From Acinetobacter bereziniae LMG 1003 = CIP 70.12 (GTDB lineage: Bacteria; Pseudomonadota; Gammaproteobacteria; Pseudomonadales; Moraxellaceae): a stretch of DNA of 64,000 bases. Where the stretch lies: assembly GCF_000368925.1 (NCBI RefSeq), contig NZ_KB849756.1:2816416-2880415 (forward strand). The letters are read 5' to 3'. The position numbers were made by a program, and so were the translations under genes. The notes beneath the pieces were generated by a model. It ran no database searches. It had not been told where the DNA came from and saw only the letters and a list, made by a program, of their open reading frames with translations. Below, piece by piece: positions 17,151 to 25,200 of this stretch. Numbering within the stretch: position 1 is the stretch's first letter; every line of letters begins with the position of its first letter.

Positions 17151-18446
17151 ATGATCAACAGCTATGCAGATTTAGAACCGCATTTAAAGGATTTTCAATG
17201 GTTAGAACACAAAAAAGATCAACCCTCCTTATTTATTACGGGTGCTGAATTTCAGGCACATTTTTTATATTTTGCAGGGCATACTCCTGAAAAGCGCCAA
17301 GCTTTAGCCGAATGTATTGAAGCTTATAACCAATATTATGCAGAGCATTTCACTTGGGGCATTGATTTTGATAAGAATGGAAAAATCCATTATACCGATA
17401 TTATAGAAATGCCGAGTATTCGTGAAGTTCTTAAAAAGAATCCAGATCCAGATGATCAAATTGAATGGTACTGCGCATCAGGTGAACGTGATGAGGCACC
17501 AGAATATGCACTGATGGCATTTACCAATCGTGGTTGGGAAGGGCATAAACTATATAGTTCAACATTAACTTTTCATGTACCTAATCAATTGATTTTTGAT
17601 CCTGAACAAAAGCAAATCCTGATGTCTTTAATCCAAATGTGTATTGATAAGCTTGGGGTCTATCATGCAGTGGCTGGTTTTCAAGGGGTTTTACCCTTTA
17701 AGCCAATGGGCGTTGGTGATTATTCATTGGCACAAGGCGAACGCTTTTGGGGGATTTATCAAGGAGCAGACATAAAAGAAAGAAGACAAATTGAAAATGG
17801 AATTAAAAGTATAGACTGGCTGACCTATATCAGTCATAGCTTGGTACAACGAATTTGTGAAGTTAAAACTTTCCCCAAATATTGTGAACATTTCAATCTT
17901 CGACCACAGCAACAACAGGACGGTTTTTTATTCCAACTCGAAGAATTTCCTCAATTACTGCCAAGCAATCAACCTGTTTTAGACAGTTATTTTAATCTCA
18001 ATAAAGCATTACGCCCTTTACGGAATGGTGCATGTCTTTCAATTAGTTGGGATGTTGGGAATAACTATCAAGTTTTAGATGTTGATGAAAGTCGTAAATG
18101 GATTCGACGTTTAGATGCACCTGATATTTTCCCTGATCGTGGGCATTATCAAGAGCGTAAACCCCAAAAAAAGAATATTTACTTGGAATCTGGACGACCA
18201 TGCGAGATTGATGGTATCTATCGCTATGATGAACAGTTAGATTTAGATGGTCAGCCTATGTATGTTGGCTATGATGATCGTAATGATTATGAGCAAAATG
18301 ATATTTATGACTACCGCCAACATGTAGTTTTATTGAAAGGCGATATTGCTCCTCGTTTTTTAGAATGTTACGACCATATGGTTTTAAAACAAGCCAAGAA
18401 AATTAAATGGCATCTGGTGAGTGAGATTGTACGAGTAAAAGAATGA
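17151..18446 (+). CDS. DUF3396-type T6SS immunity protein
   Basis: A 431-residue cytoplasmic protein directly downstream of the nuclease effector. Its size and features fit the DUF3396/type VI immunity family known from TsiT, the immunity partner of a P. aeruginosa T6SS nuclease: an N-terminal alpha-beta part, then AGFQGVLPFKPMGVGDYSLA-like and GAKSIDWLTYIS-like segments. It should bind and inhibit the cognate nuclease in the producer cell. Its stop codon overlaps the ATG of a second, truncated copy. The first 157 bases of the two copies differ at only about a dozen positions, pointing to tandem duplication. Confidence 0.75.
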   Translation: MINSYADLEPHLKDFQWLEHKKDQPSLFITGAEFQAHFLYFAGHTPEKRQALAECIEAYNQYYAEHFTWGIDFDKNGKIHYTDIIEMPSIREVLKKNPDPDDQIEWYCASGERDEAPEYALMAFTNRGWEGHKLYSSTLTFHVPNQLIFDPEQKQILMSLIQMCIDKLGVYHAVAGFQGVLPFKPMGVGDYSLAQGERFWGIYQGADIKERRQIENGIKSIDWLTYISHSLVQRICEVKTFPKYCEHFNLRPQQQQDGFLFQLEEFPQLLPSNQPVLDSYFNLNKALRPLRNGACLSISWDVGNNYQVLDVDESRKWIRRLDAPDIFPDRGHYQERKPQKKNIYLESGRPCEIDGIYRYDEQLDLDGQPMYVGYDDRNDYEQNDIYDYRQHVVLLKGDIAPRFLECYDHMVLKQAKKIKWHLVSEIVRVKE

Positions 18447-18616
18447 TCAACAGCTATGCAGATTTAGAGCCTTATTTAAAAGATTTTCAGTGGTTAGAAC
18501 ATCGAAAAGATCAACCCTCCTTATTTATTAGGGGTGCTGAATTTCAGGCACATTTTTTATATTTTGCAGGACATAGTCCTGAAAAGCGCCAAGCTTTAGA
18601 TGATCTATACGCTTAA
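18443..18616 (+). pseudogene. Truncated second copy of the immunity gene (N-terminal 57 codons)
   Basis: The ATG overlaps the stop of the full-length immunity gene (ATGA). The frame encodes a 57-residue product whose first 52 residues nearly match the full protein (for example SYADLEPYLKDFQWLEH). It diverges abruptly after KRQAL and hits a stop five codons later. Roughly nine tenths of the bases match the first copy by eye. It most likely remains from an immunity array trimmed by recombination. A functional short peptide is possible but unlikely. Confidence 0.75.
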
Positions 18617-18704
18617 TACTTATCAAGGAATGCTAGCGATTTATCCTGATGGGAATACCTACAGTGAAAACTGTGCTGATTTTATTGGAGCATTGCTACA
18701 ATAA
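18600..18704 (+). pseudogene. Orphan 3' fragment fused after the truncated immunity copy
   Basis: A 34-codon frame begins where similarity to the immunity gene stops and runs in a different frame to a TAA just before a terminator. Its product (MLAIYPDGNTYSENCADF inside it) reads like the C-terminal end of a globular protein, not like the immunity gene. It is probably the tail of a lost downstream gene joined by deletion. Confidence 0.5.
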
Positions 18705-18733
18705 AAAAACTCCGCAGATTTACGGAGTTTTTT
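18704..18733. terminator. Terminator between the T6SS module and uup
   Basis: AAAAAACTCCG and CGGAGTTTTTT pair around an eight-base loop between convergent transcription units; it likely works both ways. Confidence 0.85.
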
Positions 18734-18751
18734 GGAAGAAACAATAAAAAA

Positions 18752-20659
18752 TTAACTTTTGGTCATCTCTTCTAATTGATCCCAACGCTCCATTTTTTCC
18801 AACAGAAGATCATCGATTTCAGCCAAGCGTTGAGAAGCTTGTGTTGCTGCATCGGCATCTGTGACAAACCATGAACCGTCTGCGAGTTTTTCTGAGAGTT
18901 CAGACTGTTCTTTTTCCAATGCCTCAATTTCGGCAGGCAATTGTTCTAAAGCACGTTGGTCTTTATAACTCAGCTTTACTTTCTTGACTGGTGCTTCAAC
19001 GGCTACTGAGGCTGCTTCAGCTTTCGCAAGGGCTTTTTTTACATCACTCTTTTGGTCTACAACTTTTTGATCAGGACGTTGCTCAAGGTAATCTTGATAA
19101 CCACCAATATATTCATCAATATTGCCTTTACCATCAAATACCCAAGTCGATGTCACCACATTGTCCATAAAGGCACGGTCATGCGAGATCAACAACAAGG
19201 TCCCTTTATAGTCACTGAGCATTTCTTCAAGAAGCTCTAAAGTTACCATATCCAAGTCATTGGTTGGTTCATCCATGACGATCAGATTGGATGGTTTGAG
19301 CAATAGTTTTGCCAGAAGAATACGATTTCGTTCGCCACCCGAAAGTGCTTTAACGGGTGTGCGTGCACGCTCAGGAGAGAATAAGAAATCTTGTAAATAG
19401 CTGTAGATATGACGGCGACCACCGTTAACATCCACAAAGTCTGAGCCTTCCGACACATTTGCCATGACTGATTTTTCAAGGTCTAGCGCATTACGCAGTT
19501 GATCAAAATAAGCCACTTCAAGTTGTGTACCTGTTTTAACCGAACCACCATGTTCAAGTTCACCCAGTATAGCTTTTACCAATGTCGTTTTACCGACACC
19601 GTTATCACCCACCAAACCGATTCGATCACCACGCAGAACCAATGCAGAAAAATCTTTGATGATTGGGTAGCCATCATATTCAACACGTAAATGTTCAATA
19701 TCGAAGACTAACTTACCTGAACGATTGGCTTCTTGCGTTGCCATACTGACTTTGCCTTGCTGCGAACGACGAGCTTTAGACTGTTCACGTAAATCTTTTA
19801 ATGCACGAACACGACCTTCATTACGGGTACGTCGTGCTTTAATGCCTTGACGAATCCAAGCTTCTTCCTCAGCCAGTTTTTTATCAAATAAAGCATTTTG
19901 TTTTTCTTCTGCTTCCATTTGTTGGGCTTTTAAGTCGAGATATCTTGAGTAGTTGCCTTCATAACTGCGTAAAATACCACGATCTAATTCAACGATACGA
20001 GTTGCAATACTGTCGACAAAAGCACGGTCATGCGAAATAAATAACAGCGTGAGATTATTTTGGTCGAGTAAGAATTTTTCTAACCATTCGATACTTTCAA
20101 CGTCTAAATGGTTGGTCGGTTCATCAAGTAATAAAACATCAGGTTGGGTAAGTAAAGCACGTGCCAACAAAACACGGCGTTTACGACCACCAGATAAATC
20201 TGCCAAATCAGCTTCTGGATCTAAGCCCATTTTACTGAGAATAGCATTAACTTTGGTTTCTAAAGCCCAACCATCAAGTAGGTCAAGCTTATGTTGCAAG
20301 TTGCCCATGCGGTCACAAGCATCCATATCACCTAATACACAAGCATCACTCGCTTCATGGTATTCTTTGAGGACTTGAGCAGCTTCACCTGCACCCTCAG
20401 CGACAATATCCGCAACCTTGCCAGAGTCCATAGGGACATCCTGAGCAAGCATAGAAATGGTGATTCCGTTTTGTAAGGCAATTTCACCTTGATCGGGTAA
20501 TAAACTTCCCTCAATCAGTTTGAGTAAAGTAGACTTACCTTCACCGTTACGGCCAATCAAACAGACTCGTTCGCCACGTTCTAAATTGAAGTTTGCGCCA
20601 TCGAGCAGGGCAGGTCCACCAAACGCAAGTTGGACATCCCTTATAGTAATATAGGCCAT
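18752..20659 (-). CDS. uup: ABC-F family ATPase Uup
   Basis: A 635-residue soluble protein with two ABC ATPase domains and no membrane helices. Domain 1 has Walker A GRNGEGKST and signature LSGGRKRR. Domain 2 has Walker A GDNGVGKTT and signature LSGGERNR. Both have LLDEPTNHLD/MDEPTNDLD Walker B motifs, and the C-terminal 90 residues form the coiled-coil DNA/ribosome-binding extension. Uup acts in ribosome and DNA branch-migration biology and limits precise transposon excision. The frame opens upstream at 20680, but ATG at 20659 has the ribosome-binding site AGGA six bases away and starts with MAYITIRDVQL. Divergent from slyX. Confidence 0.93.
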   Translation of the reverse strand: MAYITIRDVQLAFGGPALLDGANFNLERGERVCLIGRNGEGKSTLLKLIEGSLLPDQGEIALQNGITISMLAQDVPMDSGKVADIVAEGAGEAAQVLKEYHEASDACVLGDMDACDRMGNLQHKLDLLDGWALETKVNAILSKMGLDPEADLADLSGGRKRRVLLARALLTQPDVLLLDEPTNHLDVESIEWLEKFLLDQNNLTLLFISHDRAFVDSIATRIVELDRGILRSYEGNYSRYLDLKAQQMEAEEKQNALFDKKLAEEEAWIRQGIKARRTRNEGRVRALKDLREQSKARRSQQGKVSMATQEANRSGKLVFDIEHLRVEYDGYPIIKDFSALVLRGDRIGLVGDNGVGKTTLVKAILGELEHGGSVKTGTQLEVAYFDQLRNALDLEKSVMANVSEGSDFVDVNGGRRHIYSYLQDFLFSPERARTPVKALSGGERNRILLAKLLLKPSNLIVMDEPTNDLDMVTLELLEEMLSDYKGTLLLISHDRAFMDNVVTSTWVFDGKGNIDEYIGGYQDYLEQRPDQKVVDQKSDVKKALAKAEAASVAVEAPVKKVKLSYKDQRALEQLPAEIEALEKEQSELSEKLADGSWFVTDADAATQASQRLAEIDDLLLEKMERWDQLEEMTKS

Positions 20660-20694
20660 ACGGTTTCCTAAACATCCCACAGTGAGGACTAAAA

Positions 20695-20940
20695 ATGACT
20701 AAACATAAAAATCTTGATGATCAGGCGTCATTTTCCGCACCTATCGAAGATTTGCAAGTCCGAATTGCATTTTTAGATGATTTAGTCGAACAATTAAATG
20801 ATCAAGTTGTGCAACAGAGCTTGGAAATTGCTGATTTAAAAAAACAAATGCAATTACTTTATCAACGTGTAGAGTCCGCTGATTTGTCAGAAGGTATTGC
20901 TGCTTTTGATCCAATGACCAATCGTCCACCGCATTACTGA
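20695..20940 (+). CDS. slyX: SlyX family protein
   Basis: An 81-residue almost wholly coiled-coil protein matching SlyX: IEDLQVRIAFLDDLVEQLND-like heptads and the conserved PHY C-terminus (NRPPHY). The biochemical role of SlyX is not established. GAGGA lies seven bases upstream of the ATG. It stands between divergent uup and a LysR regulator, about 125 bases from the latter. Confidence 0.9.
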   Translation: MTKHKNLDDQASFSAPIEDLQVRIAFLDDLVEQLNDQVVQQSLEIADLKKQMQLLYQRVESADLSEGIAAFDPMTNRPPHY

Positions 20941-21066
20941 GGAGATAAAATGTAATTTGAGTGTTGCTGGCATGATTTAAACTGCTTATGCATTTACACA
21001 ATTATCCGTTACGCTGGCAAAGGATTTGCATACCGTCATCATTCATACATAAGGTCAAGATGGATC

Positions 21067-21978
21067 ATGAACTTAAAAAACCTTGAAGCATTTTATTGGG
21101 TGGTGACTTTAAAAAGTTTTAATAAAGCAGCGACCAAACTTCAAACTACACAACCCGCAATTTCACAAAAAATTACTGCGATTGAAAATGACCTTGGCTT
21201 TAAAGTACTGGATCGTAGTTCTCGTCAAATCAAAGCCACCCATAAGGGAACCACATTATTCAAGTATGCTGAAAAATTTATGCGGCTTGAAACAGATCTG
21301 GTTGCCGAGCTTACTGAAAGCCAATATTTAACAGGTACAATTCGTTTAGGTGTCTCTGAAACCATCGTACACACATGGTTAGTGGAATATATGGAGCAAG
21401 TCCAAAAAGAGTTTCCTAAAGTTTCTATCGAAATCGTGGTGAGTTTGACTCCTGATCTGCAAGAAGGTGTACGCGTAGGGGATTTGGATATGGCTTTTTT
21501 GCTTGGACCGACTTTACCCTTTGAATGTATTGAACGTTCACTGTGTGATTTTGAATTAAGTTTTTTAGCATCCCCTTCCTTTAAAGGAGGCATCGGACAA
21601 ATGTCATTTCGTACATTGATGTCGCATACTATTTTGACTTATCCAAGAATTACTTATCCTTATAAAGAACTCAAAGCTCGAATGAAAGAACAGGCAATAG
21701 ATGAACCACTTTCAATTACGAGTTATTCATTGGCAACCTTATTACGTTTAGCTGAACAAGGTTTAGGAATAGCTGTTGTCCCTAAATTGACTGCACTCAA
21801 GGAAATTTTAGATGGTCGCTTGGAGATATTGGATACCCCGATTCAGCTCAAGACTTTTCATTTCACTGCAATTTATACTCAGGGAAATAATACTGCTCTA
21901 AAGGAAAAACTAACGGATTTGGCGGTGTTGATCTCCGATAAAGCAATGAAAAAGTTGAATGATAAAATTAAAAATTAA
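21067..21978 (+). CDS. LysR-family transcriptional regulator
   Basis: A 303-residue regulator with the N-terminal winged helix-turn-helix (LEAFYWVVTLKSFNKAATKL, then TTQPAISQKITAIENDLG) and a C-terminal periplasmic-binding-like effector domain (about 90-295). It lies upstream of the five-gene 5-oxoproline/carboxylase operon and on the same strand, so it is the natural candidate regulator. The 20-base inverted repeat in the 360-base gap is a candidate binding site. The effector is unknown; 5-oxoproline would fit by context only. Confidence 0.88.
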   Translation: MNLKNLEAFYWVVTLKSFNKAATKLQTTQPAISQKITAIENDLGFKVLDRSSRQIKATHKGTTLFKYAEKFMRLETDLVAELTESQYLTGTIRLGVSETIVHTWLVEYMEQVQKEFPKVSIEIVVSLTPDLQEGVRVGDLDMAFLLGPTLPFECIERSLCDFELSFLASPSFKGGIGQMSFRTLMSHTILTYPRITYPYKELKARMKEQAIDEPLSITSYSLATLLRLAEQGLGIAVVPKLTALKEILDGRLEILDTPIQLKTFHFTAIYTQGNNTALKEKLTDLAVLISDKAMKKLNDKIKN

Positions 21979-22336
21979 GTAATTATTACTGTTGTACTTT
22001 ATTTTTGATTCATAATTTGATCTTTTAAAGTTCCAAAATTGTCACATTATTGATAATTAGAACTTATCGGTATCTATAATGAATCATTATTAAAATGATA
22101 TTATTAAAATAAAACATATTAAATTCAATATTTTAAAATTTTATTGCTAATCTTTTTGGCTGATTGTTCTGGCTCATTTCCTATGCTTTTATTTCAAATA
22201 TAGATTTGGTAGGGCACTACCAAAAAAATCTTCAAGATTTAAAGGATAAAAGAATTTCATATTTTCAGAAAAATTGATGTTCTTTGTTTAACTTGAAATA
22301 GCGTTGATTAAGCTCAAATGGATGAGGAACGCATAC
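21979..22336. other. Intergenic control region upstream of the 5-oxoproline operon
   Basis: Nearly 360 very AT-rich bases with no open frame. It holds the 20-base inverted repeat at 22205-22224 and, just before the transporter start, the GAGGA ribosome-binding site. Nothing else is recognised. Confidence 0.4.
22205..22224. promoter_or_regulatory. Perfect inverted repeat, candidate LysR operator
   Basis: TTTGGTAG-GGCA-CTACCAAA is a perfect 8-4-8 palindrome about 110 bases before the first gene of the operon. It is not followed by a T-run on the plus strand, so an operator is more likely than a terminator. Confidence 0.5.
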
Positions 22337-23569
22337 ATGTCTTTATTGAAATCTTCTATATTATCTGACCGTCAATGGGCAATTGTTGCATCGATATTTA
22401 TGATGGCAACTTCTGCAATGGGTCCGGGGTTCCTTACACAAACTGCTGTATTTACAGTGAAATTAGGTGCAGCATTTGGCTTTGCGATCTTGATTTCTAT
22501 TCTGATTGATTATGTGGTTCAACAAAATATTTGGCGTGTGGTCACCCTGACTCAGATGCGAGCCTCTGATATTGCCAACAAGGCTTTACCCGGCAGCGGT
22601 TATTTACTTGCATTTTTGGTCATTCTTGGCGGCTTCTTCTTTAGTATCGGGAACATTGCAGGTGCAGCACTTGGCTTAAATGCCTTATTTGGTTTAGATA
22701 CCAAAGTTGGTGGTGTACTCAGTGGTGCATTGGCTATTCTTATTTTTGCTTCCAGAAAAGCCACACTGGTGATGGACAAAAGTATGATTGTTTTGGGTTT
22801 GCTCAAAATTATTCTAATTGTCATTGTCGCCTTTATTGTCATGCCACCCGTGGGACAAGCTGTTCAACAAACTTTTGCGCCTGACCAAATTGATTTTGCG
22901 ATTATCACCACGATTGTCGGTGGAACCGTCGGAGGCTATATCTGCTATGCAGGTGCACACCGTTTACTCGATAAGGGTGCTGTTGGGCCAGAAAACATTG
23001 ATGAAGTTGCAAAGGCAGCAACCAAAGGGATCGTGGTTGTTGGGATCATGCGCTATGTTTTGTTCTTAGCATTTTTAGGTGTGGTGGTAAGTGGTGCAAC
23101 AATTGATCTAGCCAGCCATGATGCCAATCCTGCAGCACAAGCATTTCAATATGCCGCAGGTACTTTTGGGTTTAAACTGTTTGGTTTGATTTTTTGGGCA
23201 GCAGGGATCAGTAGTACTATCGGTGCAGCCTATACATCAGTTTCATTTATTTCAGCTTTTAAAAAGAATCTAAATGCTAAACAAACCAACTATATCACCA
23301 TCAGCTTTATTTCTTTGGCATTACTGTTGTATGTAGTTTTAGGTGCAACACCAGCTGGATTATTGATCTTTGTCGGTGGTTTTAATGGGCTGGTTTTACC
23401 GATTGGTTTGACAATTTTTGTCTATGTCGCTGCATGTCGTAAAGATCTCATGGGCAATTATAACTATCCAAAATGGTTATTGATTTTAGGTGTGCTGACC
23501 TGCTTACTAACATGGTGGATGGGATATATGTCATTCACAACAGTATTTAATTATCTCACTAAACTGTAA
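22337..23569 (+). CDS. NRAMP-family transporter (5-oxoproline operon)
   Basis: A 410-residue integral membrane protein with about 11 helices. It resembles the NRAMP/divalent-metal-transporter-like proteins often found beside LamB/YcsF genes (SAMGPGFLTQTAVFTVKLGA, in part, is the first family motif). The metal-binding DPGN-type motif of true NRAMPs appears altered to MGPGFLTQ, so the cargo may be an organic acid rather than a metal. The frame opens at a TTG (22304); ATG at 22337 is chosen for its GAGGA ribosome-binding site nine bases upstream. First gene of an operon of five. Confidence 0.82.
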   Translation: MSLLKSSILSDRQWAIVASIFMMATSAMGPGFLTQTAVFTVKLGAAFGFAILISILIDYVVQQNIWRVVTLTQMRASDIANKALPGSGYLLAFLVILGGFFFSIGNIAGAALGLNALFGLDTKVGGVLSGALAILIFASRKATLVMDKSMIVLGLLKIILIVIVAFIVMPPVGQAVQQTFAPDQIDFAIITTIVGGTVGGYICYAGAHRLLDKGAVGPENIDEVAKAATKGIVVVGIMRYVLFLAFLGVVVSGATIDLASHDANPAAQAFQYAAGTFGFKLFGLIFWAAGISSTIGAAYTSVSFISAFKKNLNAKQTNYITISFISLALLLYVVLGATPAGLLIFVGGFNGLVLPIGLTIFVYVAACRKDLMGNYNYPKWLLILGVLTCLLTWWMGYMSFTTVFNYLTKL

Positions 23570-23604
23570 TCAATCTAGCACTCAATTAAAAAGGAAGTAC
23601 GCTG

Positions 23605-24363
23605 ATGTTTGTCGATTTAAATAGTGACTTGGGTGAAAGTTTCGGTTCATGGAAAATGGGCAATGATGAGCAAATTTTGCCTGTGGTCAGTAGTGCCAAT
23701 ATTGCTTGTGGTTTTCATGCAGGTGATCCATTAGGGATATTACAAACATTAAAGCAGGCTGTGCGATTAAATGTGTGTATCGGTGCGCATGTTGCTTATC
23801 CTGATTTAGTCGGTTTTGGTCGTCGCAATATGGATTTGTCTCAGGATGAGCTGATTGCTGATGTGCTCTACCAAATTTCTGCATTGGATGGGCTTGCCAA
23901 AGTGGCTGGTTCGGCAGTGAGCTATGTTAAACCACATGGTGCACTTTATAACACGATTGCCAAAAATGCAGTTCAGGCTGAAGCCGTCATTGCAGCGATA
24001 AAAATGTATAACCCCAAGTTGGTATTGGTCGCTTTAGCGGGGTCTAATCTGGTCGATCAGGCGCGTCAAGCAGGGCTAACAGTGGTTTCTGAAGCATTTG
24101 CAGATCGTGCTTATAACCGAGATGGTTCATTGGTTTCACGCCGTTTGCAAGGTGCGGTGCTGCATGATGCTGATTTTGTCGCTCAACGCGTGGTGTCTAT
24201 GCTGAAAAACGGTGGAGTTGAATCCATTGATGGGGTATTTACCCCGATCCAAGCCGATACGATTTGTTTGCATGGTGATACGGCTGGTGCTTTAGAAATG
24301 TCTGCTGCGATTAAAGCTGAACTGTTAAAAAATGATATTCATATTCGTTCATTTTGTGGATAA
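23605..24363 (+). CDS. pxpA: 5-oxoprolinase subunit PxpA (LamB/YcsF family)
   Basis: A 252-residue protein with the YcsF signature start VDLNSDLGESFGSWKMGND (in part), then SANIACGFHAGDP, the AHVAYPDLVGFGRR segment and VKPHGALYN. Together with PxpB and PxpC it performs ATP-dependent opening of 5-oxoproline (pyroglutamate) to glutamate. Twelve bases separate it from the next gene. The ribosome-binding site is AAGGAAG. Confidence 0.93.
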   Translation: MFVDLNSDLGESFGSWKMGNDEQILPVVSSANIACGFHAGDPLGILQTLKQAVRLNVCIGAHVAYPDLVGFGRRNMDLSQDELIADVLYQISALDGLAKVAGSAVSYVKPHGALYNTIAKNAVQAEAVIAAIKMYNPKLVLVALAGSNLVDQARQAGLTVVSEAFADRAYNRDGSLVSRRLQGAVLHDADFVAQRVVSMLKNGGVESIDGVFTPIQADTICLHGDTAGALEMSAAIKAELLKNDIHIRSFCG

Positions 24364-24375
24364 AGGAAGATACAC

Positions 24376-25182
24376 ATGTTGAAAAATATCAAAGTTGATC
24401 CAGCGCAGTTAAAAGCGACACGTGAAGCAAGACAACAAATTCGTGCAGGTTTTGATCGACCTACGGCTGGTATGGCACCGGGTATGACCCAAGTGAATAT
24501 GATTTCTGTACCCAAAGATTGGGCTTATGATTTCTTATTATATGCGCACCGTAATCCTCAAAGTTGTCCTGTTCTCGATGTTCTAGAAGAAGGTGTTTAT
24601 GCCACAAAATTGGCATCGGATGCAGATATTCGAACCGATTTTCCACGCTATAGAATTTGGAAAGATGGTGAAATGGTCGATGAAGTGACCGATGCAACTG
24701 AGATTTACAATGATCATCCAGATTTGGTGACATTTTTAATTGGTTGTAGCTTTTCTTTTGAAACGGCATTGCAAGATGCTGGTATAGAAGTCCGTCATAT
24801 TCATGATAAAACCAATGTACCCATGTATTTGAGCAACATTAGTTGCGAACCAGCAGGGCGCATTTCAGGAAATATGGTGGTTTCCATGCGACCAATTCCT
24901 GCGGATCAAGTTTCAGAAGCTGTGAAAATTACCGCACGTATGCCAAGTGTGCATGGTGCACCTGTGCATATTGGACATCCTGAAAGTTTAGGTATTCATG
25001 ATATTAATCAACCTGATTTTGGTGAAGCATCTCGTATTGAACAGGGCGAGATCGCTGTATTTTGGGCGTGTGGTGTAACACCTCAAGCAGCTGTAATGAA
25101 CTCAAAAATTCCATTTGCAATTAGTCATGCACCGGGACACATGTTGATTACCGACATTCCAGATCGTGTCTGGATGGGTTAA
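24376..25182 (+). CDS. DUF1445 putative hydro-lyase (D-glutamate cyclase-like family)
   Basis: A 268-residue protein of the DUF1445 family, commonly found in pxp clusters. Motifs seen are GMAPGMTQVNMISVPKDWAY (two pieces), LIGCSFSFE, NVPMYLSNI and CGVTPQAAVM near the end. Mammalian relatives act as D-glutamate cyclase (D-glutamate to 5-oxo-D-proline), so a role in converting D-5-oxoproline or a related lactam fits the operon, by inference. Translationally close to both neighbours. Confidence 0.85.
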   Translation: MLKNIKVDPAQLKATREARQQIRAGFDRPTAGMAPGMTQVNMISVPKDWAYDFLLYAHRNPQSCPVLDVLEEGVYATKLASDADIRTDFPRYRIWKDGEMVDEVTDATEIYNDHPDLVTFLIGCSFSFETALQDAGIEVRHIHDKTNVPMYLSNISCEPAGRISGNMVVSMRPIPADQVSEAVKITARMPSVHGAPVHIGHPESLGIHDINQPDFGEASRIEQGEIAVFWACGVTPQAAVMNSKIPFAISHAPGHMLITDIPDRVWMG

Positions 25183-25200
25183 AAAAGAAAGGATCAGTAA

